Origin: a virus
Reading direction: 5' to 3' (one strand)
DNA: 64,000 bases
Virus record (IMG/VR): IMGVR_UViG_3300019487_000023
Location: 44,665-108,664 of that record
Part shown: piece by piece, positions 33,458 to 40,862 of the stretch
Layout of the letters: the number at the start of each line of letters is the position of its first letter
Position numbering within the stretch: position 1 is the stretch's first letter
The notes under the pieces: generated by a model
The model's database searches: none
Told to the model about the DNA's origin: nothing
What the model saw: only the letters and a program-made list of their open reading frames with translations
Translations under genes and position numbers: made by a program

Positions 33458-34779
33458 CTATTAGACCTTTGTATGACACAACAGCTGCCCAGTATTACAT
33501 GGATGTTCGAAATGCAAAGCGCTCTGTAGAGTATTTACACGATGATTTGGCGCTTATCCTGAAGGACAGCAATGGAGTTTTTGTCTATCAAGAGGAAGTA
33601 ATGAAGTTCCTCGTGGATATTGTTGGATACACATGGGAGGAGTCTGATCGTATTCGTGATGCTATCGCTAAGAAGAAACACGAAGTCATTATGGCTACGT
33701 TCGATAAGATCAGGGTGTCTTGTGCTGCCCGAGGATGGGACCATGGCGCTATTGAGACCGTGTGTCAGCAGATTCAAGCATTCTCACGTTACTCCTTTAA
33801 CAAGAGTCACTCCCATGCCTATGGTGAACTAGGATACATCACGATGTATTTGAAACATCATCATAAGCTAGAGTGGTGGTGCAGTATTTTGAACCTAAGT
33901 TTGGATGACTCAGAAGAGAAGACACGTAAGTATATTGCGCTTCTTGGAGATTTGGTTAAACCACCTTCGTTGAAGCACCCAACTTCTAAGTTCGAAATTC
34001 GTGAAGTTGATGGCGAAAGAGTCATCATTACACCAATCTCTGCTATTAAGGGATGTGGTCCTGCGGTTGTTAATGAACTCTGCACAAAGGGTCCATTTGC
34101 TTCTATCGAAGATCTCATTGAGCGTATCGATCATCGTAAGGTCAATACTGGCTGCATCTCGTCCTTGATTAAGGGTAGAGCAGCAGATGACATGATGGAT
34201 GCTGATGTGCCTGTCTATAGCGATAGGAGACTTAAGTTCATTGAGGACTTTAAGCGTATCAGAGCAAAAGAAGTTAAGTTGCAACCAGATGTGTTTAACG
34301 TAGATCCTCTCTCTATCTTTATGCAAGAGAAGGAATACAACACGGCGTTCAACAAAGCACTTCTCTCATCTCTTGAGATTGTGGATGTATTAAAATCAAA
34401 GTGGCCAGCGCTTTCAACAACGGGTCGCGCAGGTGCGCCTCTCTTGATGAAGGTTGATGGCAAGCAGATTCCAGTGCTTGCAAATTTAAAGGTTGCTGAA
34501 GGCTTTTTGAAGAAAGGCTATAGTAGCGAGATTGGACTCATCTTGCTGTATGAAGAGTCTACTGCTAAGAAGGGTATCTCTAAGAGAAGCGGCAAACAGT
34601 GGTCTAACTTGACAGTCCACCTATCTGATGGCTTCCATCAAATTGAGTGTGTAGACTGGAAGAAGAGCGTCGCACTAAAGTGGCCAAAGAATACCATCGT
34701 TTACGTAAGAGGTATATTGGAAGAGGGTTGGAAAACACCAGTCTCTTTGAATATCAAGGAAATCGAAAGGATTGAATAA
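33415..34779 (+). CDS. dnaE: DNA polymerase III alpha (DnaE-type), C-terminal part (454 aa)
   Basis: TTG start supported by AGAGGTG five bases upstream. After ~19 residues, family sequence resumes at LYDTTAAQYYMDVRNAK, then GVFVYQEEVMKFLVDIVGYT, YSFNKSHSHAYGELGYITMY (fingers), ISAIKGCGPAVVNELCTKGP (helix-hairpin-helix) and a C-terminal OB-like region (WSNLTVHLSDGFHQIECVDW). These are exactly the portions missing from 30648-32903, so the two should assemble into one enzyme, as split NrdA does in phage Aeh1. Adjacent, co-directional and without a promoter of its own. Confidence 0.9.
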   Translation: MAELRRVDKKIKSVTIRPLYDTTAAQYYMDVRNAKRSVEYLHDDLALILKDSNGVFVYQEEVMKFLVDIVGYTWEESDRIRDAIAKKKHEVIMATFDKIRVSCAARGWDHGAIETVCQQIQAFSRYSFNKSHSHAYGELGYITMYLKHHHKLEWWCSILNLSLDDSEEKTRKYIALLGDLVKPPSLKHPTSKFEIREVDGERVIITPISAIKGCGPAVVNELCTKGPFASIEDLIERIDHRKVNTGCISSLIKGRAADDMMDADVPVYSDRRLKFIEDFKRIRAKEVKLQPDVFNVDPLSIFMQEKEYNTAFNKALLSSLEIVDVLKSKWPALSTTGRAGAPLLMKVDGKQIPVLANLKVAEGFLKKGYSSEIGLILLYEESTAKKGISKRSGKQWSNLTVHLSDGFHQIECVDWKKSVALKWPKNTIVYVRGILEEGWKTPVSLNIKEIERIE

Positions 34780-35297
34780 TGGCTAAATTTGTAGTCGTTG
34801 ACGAAGCACCAGAGAAACTAGAGTCTGGTGAAGTAATTATTAATACTCCAGACTTTGTAGAGCAGATTCGCGAAAACGCAGCAAAAGCACCTCGCGGTGG
34901 CCTCACTGCCGTGAATCACCTGCGCTATATCGTTGGCTCTATCGGTCAGAAATATGATCCAGAGGGAACCAACGCGTGGAGCGTACGTCCGACATTGTTT
35001 GAAGGTCGCGCTTATGCTAATGAAGCAGAACTAAGTGCAATCGTGGTTGAGATGCTTAAATCTCAACACCCAAAGATCTTCGACAAGTATCTTGACCACA
35101 AGATTAAGAATCGCCCACAAGGCACAAAGCTCATCTACTTTGTCGGTCCTCTATCTCAAACAACTGCATTCTTTCAACATGGCGTCGATATGCTTGATGC
35201 AAAGGATGTAGATGTTTACATGGGACGCAAACAGAAGAGAGTGGTTGGAAAACCAGCAGTTACAAAAGAAGAAGCAAACGAACTAAATAATGAATGA
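34779..35297 (+). CDS. Unknown protein between polymerase and SSB genes (172 aa)
   Basis: Start overlaps the polymerase stop (TAATG) with AAGGA upstream. The sequence (MAKFVVVDEAPEKLESGEVI; later GTKLIYFVGPLSQTTAFFQH) is a mixed alpha/beta protein with no catalytic motif. Position between DNA polymerase and the ssDNA-binding protein suggests a replisome accessory role, which is inference only. A promoter for the SSB gene begins just after its stop. Confidence 0.5.
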   Translation: MAKFVVVDEAPEKLESGEVIINTPDFVEQIRENAAKAPRGGLTAVNHLRYIVGSIGQKYDPEGTNAWSVRPTLFEGRAYANEAELSAIVVEMLKSQHPKIFDKYLDHKIKNRPQGTKLIYFVGPLSQTTAFFQHGVDMLDAKDVDVYMGRKQKRVVGKPAVTKEEANELNNE

Positions 35298-35303
35298 TCG
35301 TGG

Positions 35304-35359
35304 TATAATATATTCAATGCCAACTGTGGCATTTAAACATAACCTATGAAGGAAATTCT
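35304..35359 (+). promoter_or_regulatory. SSB promoter and hairpin-containing 5' leader
   Basis: TATAAT at 35304-35309 is followed by a perfect 7-bp hairpin AATGCCA-ACTG-TGGCATT (35316-35333) and then GAAGGAA before ATG 35360. A structured leader before the SSB gene resembles in kind the T4 gene 32 leader, where SSB binds its own mRNA. Autoregulation here is inference. Confidence 0.55.
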
Positions 35360-36361
35360 ATGACCCCTACGAACTCTAAGATCAAGATCAATCTCGATTC
35401 TCTCAAATCCCGCCGTGAATGGAAGCGACACAAGGTAAAAGATGGACACAACATCTTTCGCATCCTACCTCCTTTCGGAGATGCTTCTAACGGATACCCA
35501 TACAGAAAGTGGCAGATCATCTGGGGCCTTGTCGATCCCGACAGCGGCCGCGCGCGTCCTTTCGCCTCGTCTATGACGAGCGAGAAGCGTTGTCCTGTTA
35601 CTGAGTATGTGGCTAAGCTCAAGAAGAAGGCCGATACTCTTAAGGCGCAACTCCAGGCTTCTGGAACCGCTGAAGAAGATATTCGTGACCAGCTCAAGGG
35701 CTTAAATGATCTCATCAGTAACCTTTCTCCAAAAACTGTTTATCTCTACAATGCTGCTGACAAAGCAGGTGAAGTCGGTATTCTTGAACTCAAGTCTACT
35801 GCTCACAAGGCAATGAAAACCGAGATGAACCAGTATGTTCAAGATTACAACCAAGATCCTACTTCTCTAACAAGCGCCGACGACGACTCGGGTGTGTGGT
35901 TTGATATCACCCGTCAAGGTCTCGGTCGCGATACTGAGTATGACGTTAAGAAGTGCCAGATCAAGGTGAAGAAGGCAGGCGGAGGCATGGTCTTCGAAGA
36001 TGACCGCTCTCCTCTTCCTGAAGCTGTCGTGGAAAATTACGATAGCTTGGCGTATGATTTGACTGCTGTTTATCAAGTCAAGACGTTCGATGAACTCCAA
36101 GAAATCTTGGATTTCAATCTCGCAGCTATCACTGATGCTGTACCAGAAGCCGCTCTCGACGGTTCTGCTCCAGCTCTCGTGAAAACTGTTTCAAAGCCAG
36201 CTGTTTCCGCAGCTAAGGCTGGCAGCAAGCCAGTAACCACGAAATTCTCTGATTCGGATGACGAAGAAGGTGCTCCAGTTGCTAATAAGTCTGCAGCAGC
36301 GGCTTCTACATCGATGGATGATGATTTCATGGCAGAAGCGGACGCAATTCTTAACGGCTAA
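35360..36361 (+). CDS. Single-stranded DNA-binding protein, gp32-like (333 aa)
   Basis: Coats ssDNA at forks and recombination intermediates. The N-terminal LKSRREWKRHKVKDGHNIFR and GYPYRKWQIIWGL are as in gp32-type proteins of large phages, with a CPVTEY element near the usual zinc site. The low-complexity linker (KTVSKPAVSAAKAGSKPVTT) and acidic tail (SMDDDFMAEADAILNG) fit an SSB C-terminus that recruits partners. The neighbours are DNA polymerase and RecA. A strong leader with a hairpin suggests translational control. Confidence 0.85.
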   Translation: MTPTNSKIKINLDSLKSRREWKRHKVKDGHNIFRILPPFGDASNGYPYRKWQIIWGLVDPDSGRARPFASSMTSEKRCPVTEYVAKLKKKADTLKAQLQASGTAEEDIRDQLKGLNDLISNLSPKTVYLYNAADKAGEVGILELKSTAHKAMKTEMNQYVQDYNQDPTSLTSADDDSGVWFDITRQGLGRDTEYDVKKCQIKVKKAGGGMVFEDDRSPLPEAVVENYDSLAYDLTAVYQVKTFDELQEILDFNLAAITDAVPEAALDGSAPALVKTVSKPAVSAAKAGSKPVTTKFSDSDDEEGAPVANKSAAAASTSMDDDFMAEADAILNG

Positions 36362-36371
36362 GGTGTAATCA

Positions 36372-36833
36372 ATGGAAACTACTGCTCTCGAGCAGCGTTT
36401 ACAGGCCATTGATGTTACTAAGCTAGTCGAATATACGAAAAAACTCAGGGAAATTGGGAGCTTCAATAAAATGATGACTCCCACCTACCTGAGGGATTTC
36501 ATCGTAGCTTATGACATCACTAATACCATGTATGCGTCTGCTGTAAGGTGTGATATTGAAGCCCAAACTGCTTTGGATCGCGCTCGTTCTATCGCTTATC
36601 TTGATAGAGCTGGTGACTATCTGAAGGAGAAGGGTATTAAGGAATCGTCTGAGGCAAGAAAGCAGTATGTAGAAATTGATGAGCAAGTCATTTCTGCCGC
36701 TGATTTCAAAGCTAAAACAACCGCCCTATGTGCTTTCCTGAAGAATAAGATGCAGGAATTCCGTATGGCTCATGATGACGTTAAAAAGATGGCCTATGGT
36801 GAAAATTACCTAAGCCCAGAAGAAGGATATTAA
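36372..36833 (+). CDS. Unknown helical protein after SSB (153 aa)
   Basis: AAGGTG lies before the ATG, ten bases after the SSB stop. The sequence (METTALEQRLQAIDVTKLVE; later FKAKTTALCAFLKNKMQEFR) is nearly all helical, with amphipathic repeats. It lies between SSB and RecA; T4 has a mediator (UvsY) in such a setting, but no sequence proof exists. Recombination-mediator function is therefore only a suggestion. Confidence 0.5.
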   Translation: METTALEQRLQAIDVTKLVEYTKKLREIGSFNKMMTPTYLRDFIVAYDITNTMYASAVRCDIEAQTALDRARSIAYLDRAGDYLKEKGIKESSEARKQYVEIDEQVISAADFKAKTTALCAFLKNKMQEFRMAHDDVKKMAYGENYLSPEEGY

Positions 36834-36834
36834 T

Positions 36835-37101
36835 ATGAAGACTAAATTTACTAAAGCAAGCAAAAGAGACAATTTCTTGGTTACCGTATCATTGTCAGTA
36901 CTGGACCTTGGAGGTCTTGTTATTAAGGATATCAATGGTCGAGGCGGTAGCGTTCTAGACCTCTCCAATGGAGACCGTTTTATTCTCGAAGTAGACGGCA
37001 TTCCTACTGTATTCACCGTGAACCGTGAAGGTAAGACTGCTCGCACACTCTCTTCCTCGTCATTTGAGGCTTCCAACATTGAAGCGCCCTACTTACGGTG
37101 A
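36835..37101 (+). CDS. Unknown small beta-rich protein before RecA (88 aa)
   Basis: Begins one base after the previous stop, with GAAGG upstream. The sequence (MKTKFTKASKRDNFLVTVSL; SVLDLSNGDRFILEVDGIPT) suggests a compact beta barrel of OB or SH3 type, without metal or catalytic motifs. It is the last small gene before the RecA-like gene. No family is recognised. Confidence 0.5.
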   Translation: MKTKFTKASKRDNFLVTVSLSVLDLGGLVIKDINGRGGSVLDLSNGDRFILEVDGIPTVFTVNREGKTARTLSSSSFEASNIEAPYLR

Positions 37102-37138
37102 AGTGAGCAAATTCGGTATCATGTTCTAAGGAGAAATT

Positions 37139-38245
37139 ATGGCTACAAATAAATGGATGTCCCGACTTACGTCGGACTTCGGCAAGATTGCCGCTGACAT
37201 TCCAAAACCGACTGATTCGGTTATTCCACTGTCTTCGCCATCCCTTAATTGGGCTATTGGTAATGGTGGATTGGTTGTCGGCAAGGCTCTCTGCTACTTT
37301 GGTCCTGAATCTGGTGGTAAATCGTTGCTAATGCAGCTATCGCTTATTCAGATCCAGAAGCAAGATAAGGATGCAATCTGCGTTCTGTTCGATGCAGAGT
37401 ATGCATTTAACCCTGAGTGGTTCAAAAAGCTTGGTGGAGACCTTAATAGGTTATATGTCCGCCAAACTAATGATCCTCTCAAGATCTTTGACTATATCTC
37501 TGGTGAGATGCTAGAGTTGATTCAAGACGGTTGTCCTATTAAAGCAATCGCTATCGACTCTGTTAAGAGTATCAAGTATCCTAAGGATATGAAGAAGCAA
37601 TCCACTGACCAGACAATGGGTGGCGGTGGTGCTTCGTATCTCGGGTCTGCTCTTAAGCATGTCACTCCAGTGATCCGCGAGAACAACATCACTTGTATCC
37701 TTGTTCAGCAAGTTTATGAGGAGATGGACCAATATAAGAAGATGCGCAATCCATACATCGTTCCAGATGGACGCGCATTGAAGCACTTCTGCGACTACAT
37801 GGCCCAAGTGGATAAGCTAGAAACCAAGGAGTTCATCCTTGAAGCTGGTGAGAACATCCACGGTGGAGCAGCTCAGATTGGTCACAAGGTTCGTGTTAAG
37901 TTCAAGAAGAACCGCGTTGGAGCTCCTTATCGCACTGCACAGTTCACTCTTGATTATGAACATGGCATCGTAGATACTGGTAATGAAGTGTTTGATCTCG
38001 CTAAGAGTCTAAACATCATCTACCATCCAATCAACCCAGATACTGGTAAAGAAAATAACCAGATGTGGAAATTTGGAAATTACGACCCAATCCGTGGTGA
38101 AGCGAACATGAGGACGTTTGTCTTGTCGTCGAAGCAAGTTCAAGACGAAATCATGGATGCTTGCAACGGAGCTTCTGAAGATCAAATCAAACTTCGTAAT
38201 GCAGAAGTCGGTGAAGTGACCGACGATATTACGGTCGAAGTATGA
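37139..38245 (+). CDS. RecA/UvsX-type recombinase (368 aa)
   Basis: ATP-dependent strand exchange. Walker A is GPESGGKS (residues 55-62), followed by LMQLSLIQIQKQ. The Walker B region is IKAIAIDSVKSIKYPKD, after a catalytic-Glu strand CVLFDAEYAFNPEWF. The L2-like loop TMGGGGASYLGSALKHVTPV precedes ITCILVQQVYEE. The size fits UvsX. AAGGAG precedes the ATG. With SbcCD, SSB and the SF2 helicase it forms the phage recombination-replication set. The end overlaps the next gene by four bases. Confidence 0.92.
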   Translation: MATNKWMSRLTSDFGKIAADIPKPTDSVIPLSSPSLNWAIGNGGLVVGKALCYFGPESGGKSLLMQLSLIQIQKQDKDAICVLFDAEYAFNPEWFKKLGGDLNRLYVRQTNDPLKIFDYISGEMLELIQDGCPIKAIAIDSVKSIKYPKDMKKQSTDQTMGGGGASYLGSALKHVTPVIRENNITCILVQQVYEEMDQYKKMRNPYIVPDGRALKHFCDYMAQVDKLETKEFILEAGENIHGGAAQIGHKVRVKFKKNRVGAPYRTAQFTLDYEHGIVDTGNEVFDLAKSLNIIYHPINPDTGKENNQMWKFGNYDPIRGEANMRTFVLSSKQVQDEIMDACNGASEDQIKLRNAEVGEVTDDITVEV

Positions 38246-38499
38246 GCGATCTCTGCGCTTGCGGTAAAGAAAGCGAATTCGGTTGTCACGGGATAACTCA
38301 AGGAGAGATCTACGATGAGTACTACTGCGAAGCTTGCTATAACATCAAGAAGCGCGGCGGTACAACGACAGTAGAAGAAAAGGAAGAACAAATTGAAACT
38401 TCTACTGATAGGCGATCCTCACCTCAAGATAACCAGATTCGACTCAGCCAAACAATTTCTGGAATGGCTGAACAAAACTATTCAGGAGCGCAAGCCTGA
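38242..38499 (+). CDS. Small cysteine-rich zinc-finger protein overlapping SbcD (85 aa)
   Basis: ATGA overlap with the RecA-like gene gives a coupled start. The N-terminus has CxC (LCACGKES), a Cys-His pair (GCHG) and CEAC (YYCEACYNIKKR), a likely zinc finger. The last ~35 residues are Ser/Gln-rich and low complexity, and this part overlaps the SbcD gene in another frame for 107 bases. The real C-terminal domain may be short; the function is unknown. Confidence 0.5.
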   Translation: MSDLCACGKESEFGCHGITQGEIYDEYYCEACYNIKKRGGTTTVEEKEEQIETSTDRRSSPQDNQIRLSQTISGMAEQNYSGAQA

Positions 38500-39409
38500 T
38501 CTAGTCGTCAATCTAGGTGATACGTTCGATACCCATGCCGTTCTAAGGTCAGAGATTATGGCAGAGCTTATGGCTCACGTAAATCTGGTACTCGGCATGG
38601 GTATCCCTTATGTATATGTTTTGGGCAACCACGACATGTACAAGCCAAACGATGCTAAGTATCACGCCCTCTCTGCCTTAAAGGGCACAATCAAAAACTT
38701 TCATGTTGTTGATGAGGTTACTAACCTATTCGACATCACGTTTGTTCCTTATATTCATAAGGCCGCTAATTTCCCAACCAACACATTAGATTTATGTATC
38801 GCTCATCAGACCTTTAAGGGCGCTGATTTTGGCGATATCACCACTAAAGATGGCGTAGATGCAGATCTAATCTCTGCCTCTTTCATCATCTCTGGACACA
38901 TCCATAAGCGTCAGAGATTCTTATCTGTCGGTGGCAAAACTATTCTTTATCCTGGAACGCCATTCTCTCAGAATGCCTCAGACATTAATCAGGTTAAAGG
39001 AGTCTCTATGTTTGATACAGAGACTTATAGAGATGAACTAATTGAATGTCCGCTCCCTGCATGGAGGGGCATCAGGTTCGAACTATCTCCTTCCCTAACA
39101 GTCCAGGACATGCACGAGCAACTTATCTCCACTATCAATAAGCAGGATCACTGGGTTGTAGAGATGAAAGGTAGAAGAGCAGAGATCACAGGATACCTGT
39201 CATCTAAGGAATATAAGAAGGCAATAGCAGGAATTGATGTAAAGGTGAAAACCGATTACACAGACAATGAGAAGCGTAGCGTTAGGATTAACGCTATGTC
39301 GATGGACCAGATTGTATCAGAATACATTGTTAAAATTTACTCAGGTTCCTTGGATAAGGAAGAATTAAAGCGAGCCTCGCTTGAAGTTCTTGAGGCTGCT
39401 CAACAGTAA
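38393..39409 (+). CDS. SbcD/Mre11-like nuclease, T4 gp47 type (338 aa)
   Basis: TTG start with AGGAAG six bases upstream, inside the previous gene. Metallophosphoesterase motifs in order: LLLIGDPHLK (D-x-H), VVNLGDTFDTHA (GD), YVYVLGNHDMYKPN (GNHD), IAHQTFKGADFG and IISGHIHKRQR (GHxH). This is the nuclease partner of the SbcC-like ATPase encoded at 25864, although the two genes are 11 kb apart rather than adjacent as in T4. The complex would process double-strand ends for recombination. Confidence 0.92.
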   Translation: MKLLLIGDPHLKITRFDSAKQFLEWLNKTIQERKPDLVVNLGDTFDTHAVLRSEIMAELMAHVNLVLGMGIPYVYVLGNHDMYKPNDAKYHALSALKGTIKNFHVVDEVTNLFDITFVPYIHKAANFPTNTLDLCIAHQTFKGADFGDITTKDGVDADLISASFIISGHIHKRQRFLSVGGKTILYPGTPFSQNASDINQVKGVSMFDTETYRDELIECPLPAWRGIRFELSPSLTVQDMHEQLISTINKQDHWVVEMKGRRAEITGYLSSKEYKKAIAGIDVKVKTDYTDNEKRSVRINAMSMDQIVSEYIVKIYSGSLDKEELKRASLEVLEAAQQ

Positions 39410-39419
39410 CATAGCCTGG

Positions 39420-39425
39420 TATAAT
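39420..39425 (+). promoter_or_regulatory. -10 box before the packaging region
   Basis: TATAAT followed by a 22-base leader with GGAGA before ATG 39448. It begins the block that runs through sigma-like, terminase and portal genes. Confidence 0.5.
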
Positions 39426-39447
39426 TGGACTAAGTGGAGAACTTGTA

Positions 39448-39900
39448 ATGGAACCAAAAGAAATTGTTGAATATATGGATCAACAGAGATGGCTCTTGAA
39501 CAACGGACTAATATCCGATGGTATCAAGAATCAACTTTTCTTTTGCGGTTCTATAGTTCACAAAGAAGTCCAAGCAGTGGAATTAGGTATTGAAGCAGAG
39601 AAAAAGCTGGTTCAGTATCGCATTTACGTTGATAAAGACCTTCTAAAGAAAATTGAACTTTATAATAAACTCTCCACGTCGACTTCCTTGTTTGGAATGT
39701 GGCGCTTTAAGCGTTTGCTTAAGAAAGAGGGTGCTCTAGATTTCAGGCAGATCCTAAATAAGTTTGTTAGGGACTTCTGCGGACCGAGTTGGTCTGCTGA
39801 GGTTGAGGTAGTCGACTTTGCTCAATATGTAGATAGCATCGGAGATGACTACAATGACCCAAGAGAAGGTCAGCACCCTAATCAACTGTCTGACAAATAA
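39448..39900 (+). CDS. Unknown protein, first gene before the terminase block (150 aa)
   Basis: GGAGA precedes ATG; own -10 box upstream. The sequence (MEPKEIVEYMDQQRWLLNNG; later FVRDFCGPSWSAEVEVVDFA) has no named motif. It overlaps the next, sigma-like gene by 47 bases. Position just before late genes makes a regulatory or packaging role possible but unproven. Confidence 0.5.
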   Translation: MEPKEIVEYMDQQRWLLNNGLISDGIKNQLFFCGSIVHKEVQAVELGIEAEKKLVQYRIYVDKDLLKKIELYNKLSTSTSLFGMWRFKRLLKKEGALDFRQILNKFVRDFCGPSWSAEVEVVDFAQYVDSIGDDYNDPREGQHPNQLSDK

Positions 39901-40249
39901 TGAGGATCTCCGCCAGGAACTTTGGGTACATTACTTAAGTGGAAACTCAGTAGACACTTTTGCGGATCACTTACATCGGCTCTCCTTAGAACATTCTATT
40001 GACGAAAAGCTGCGCAATGCAGTTATAGACGCCATTCACAATCCCCCTTCTGAACAACTTAAGTCCGTTCTAGAGCGATTCTCGGAGTTCGAGCAGTCGA
40101 TTATGTGCCTTCTTGCGTTGGGCCTAAACTCTACCGAGGTTTCCGGGTATAAAAAGATATCGGATGTTAGGATACGTCAGACTATAGACTCGATCGCTAG
40201 TAGCCCTTGTTGGAAAGATATTTATGGCATTGAAGAAAAAACTGACTGA
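39854..40249 (+). CDS. Sigma-factor-like small protein, region 4-type helix-turn-helix (131 aa)
   Basis: Start 39854 chosen because GGAG lies nine bases upstream; ATG 39845 would put it at zero spacing. The N-terminus TNNEDLRQELWVHYLSGNSV recalls the start of small phage sigma-like proteins. The C-terminal LERFSEFEQSIMCLLALGLN followed by SDVRIRQTIDSIASS fits a sigma region-4 helix-turn-helix. Such proteins redirect host RNA polymerase to late genes. The gene lies directly before terminase and overlaps it, which fits that role. Moderate certainty. Confidence 0.55.
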   Translation: MTQEKVSTLINCLTNNEDLRQELWVHYLSGNSVDTFADHLHRLSLEHSIDEKLRNAVIDAIHNPPSEQLKSVLERFSEFEQSIMCLLALGLNSTEVSGYKKISDVRIRQTIDSIASSPCWKDIYGIEEKTD

Positions 40250-40862
40250 AGAAGAAAGATACGGACTCACAGAAGACGAAGCTAAACTCGCAGAGAAGTA
40301 CCTTCGTAAGCACAAGACAGCTGGCGCTTTAAAGGATCTAGAAGCAGCGAAGTTATTTGAGTTATATCTTCTTGGTGATTCTATTGGTAAGATTGCTCAA
40401 CAGTTCCCTCAGTATGAGGTAGGACAGATTTGTCTTACAGCTGCACTACGTGGCTGGGGAAGAGACCGCGACAAGATGATGCATACCCTTCAGGACAGGG
40501 TTCGTGCTAAGGTTGTTAAGTCAGTACTTGAGCAAGTGGATTTCCTTACCACCATGCTTTCGGTCTCTAATGCAGAGCATTTGGAAGCTATGATGAAGTA
40601 TATTCAAGATCCAGTTAATAACCCAAAACCGCAGATGCGAATTGGCAACATTAAGGAATACAAAGATGTAGCAGAAACTCTCTATAAGATTGTTGCTGGC
40701 GCTACACCTAGTGGGGAAGGCGACAAGAAGAAGTCTCCGATGTTTTCGGCGCTAACTCCTACTCAGCCTCGTATTGCTGCAGTGGAAACACCACAGGAAG
40801 AAAAGGAACTATCTATCGCTGATGTGGTAGATATTACGCCAATAAACAATGGCCAAAGCTAA
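40224..40862 (+). CDS. Terminase small subunit, putative (212 aa)
   Basis: Assigned by position and shape: it overlaps the large terminase start by 14 bases, has a helix-turn-helix-like AAKLFELYLLGDSIGKIAQQ region near residues 43-63, then a helical oligomerisation region and an acidic C-terminal tail (EKELSIADVVDITPINNGQS). Small terminases recognise phage DNA for packaging. No strict sequence signature exists for this family, so the call rests on context. Confidence 0.65.
   Translation: MALKKKLTEEERYGLTEDEAKLAEKYLRKHKTAGALKDLEAAKLFELYLLGDSIGKIAQQFPQYEVGQICLTAALRGWGRDRDKMMHTLQDRVRAKVVKSVLEQVDFLTTMLSVSNAEHLEAMMKYIQDPVNNPKPQMRIGNIKEYKDVAETLYKIVAGATPSGEGDKKKSPMFSALTPTQPRIAAVETPQEEKELSIADVVDITPINNGQS

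Noticed and set aside
32783-33471. Group I intron or intein in the polymerase gene
   Set aside because: Outside the HNH ORF only about 85 bases remain, too few for a group I core, although a U/G-ended join (after 32801, ending at 33471) would restore frame. Intein blocks (starting Cys/Ser, ending HN) are absent. The ATTAGAC repeat at 32783 and 33460 would not restore frame if used for excision.
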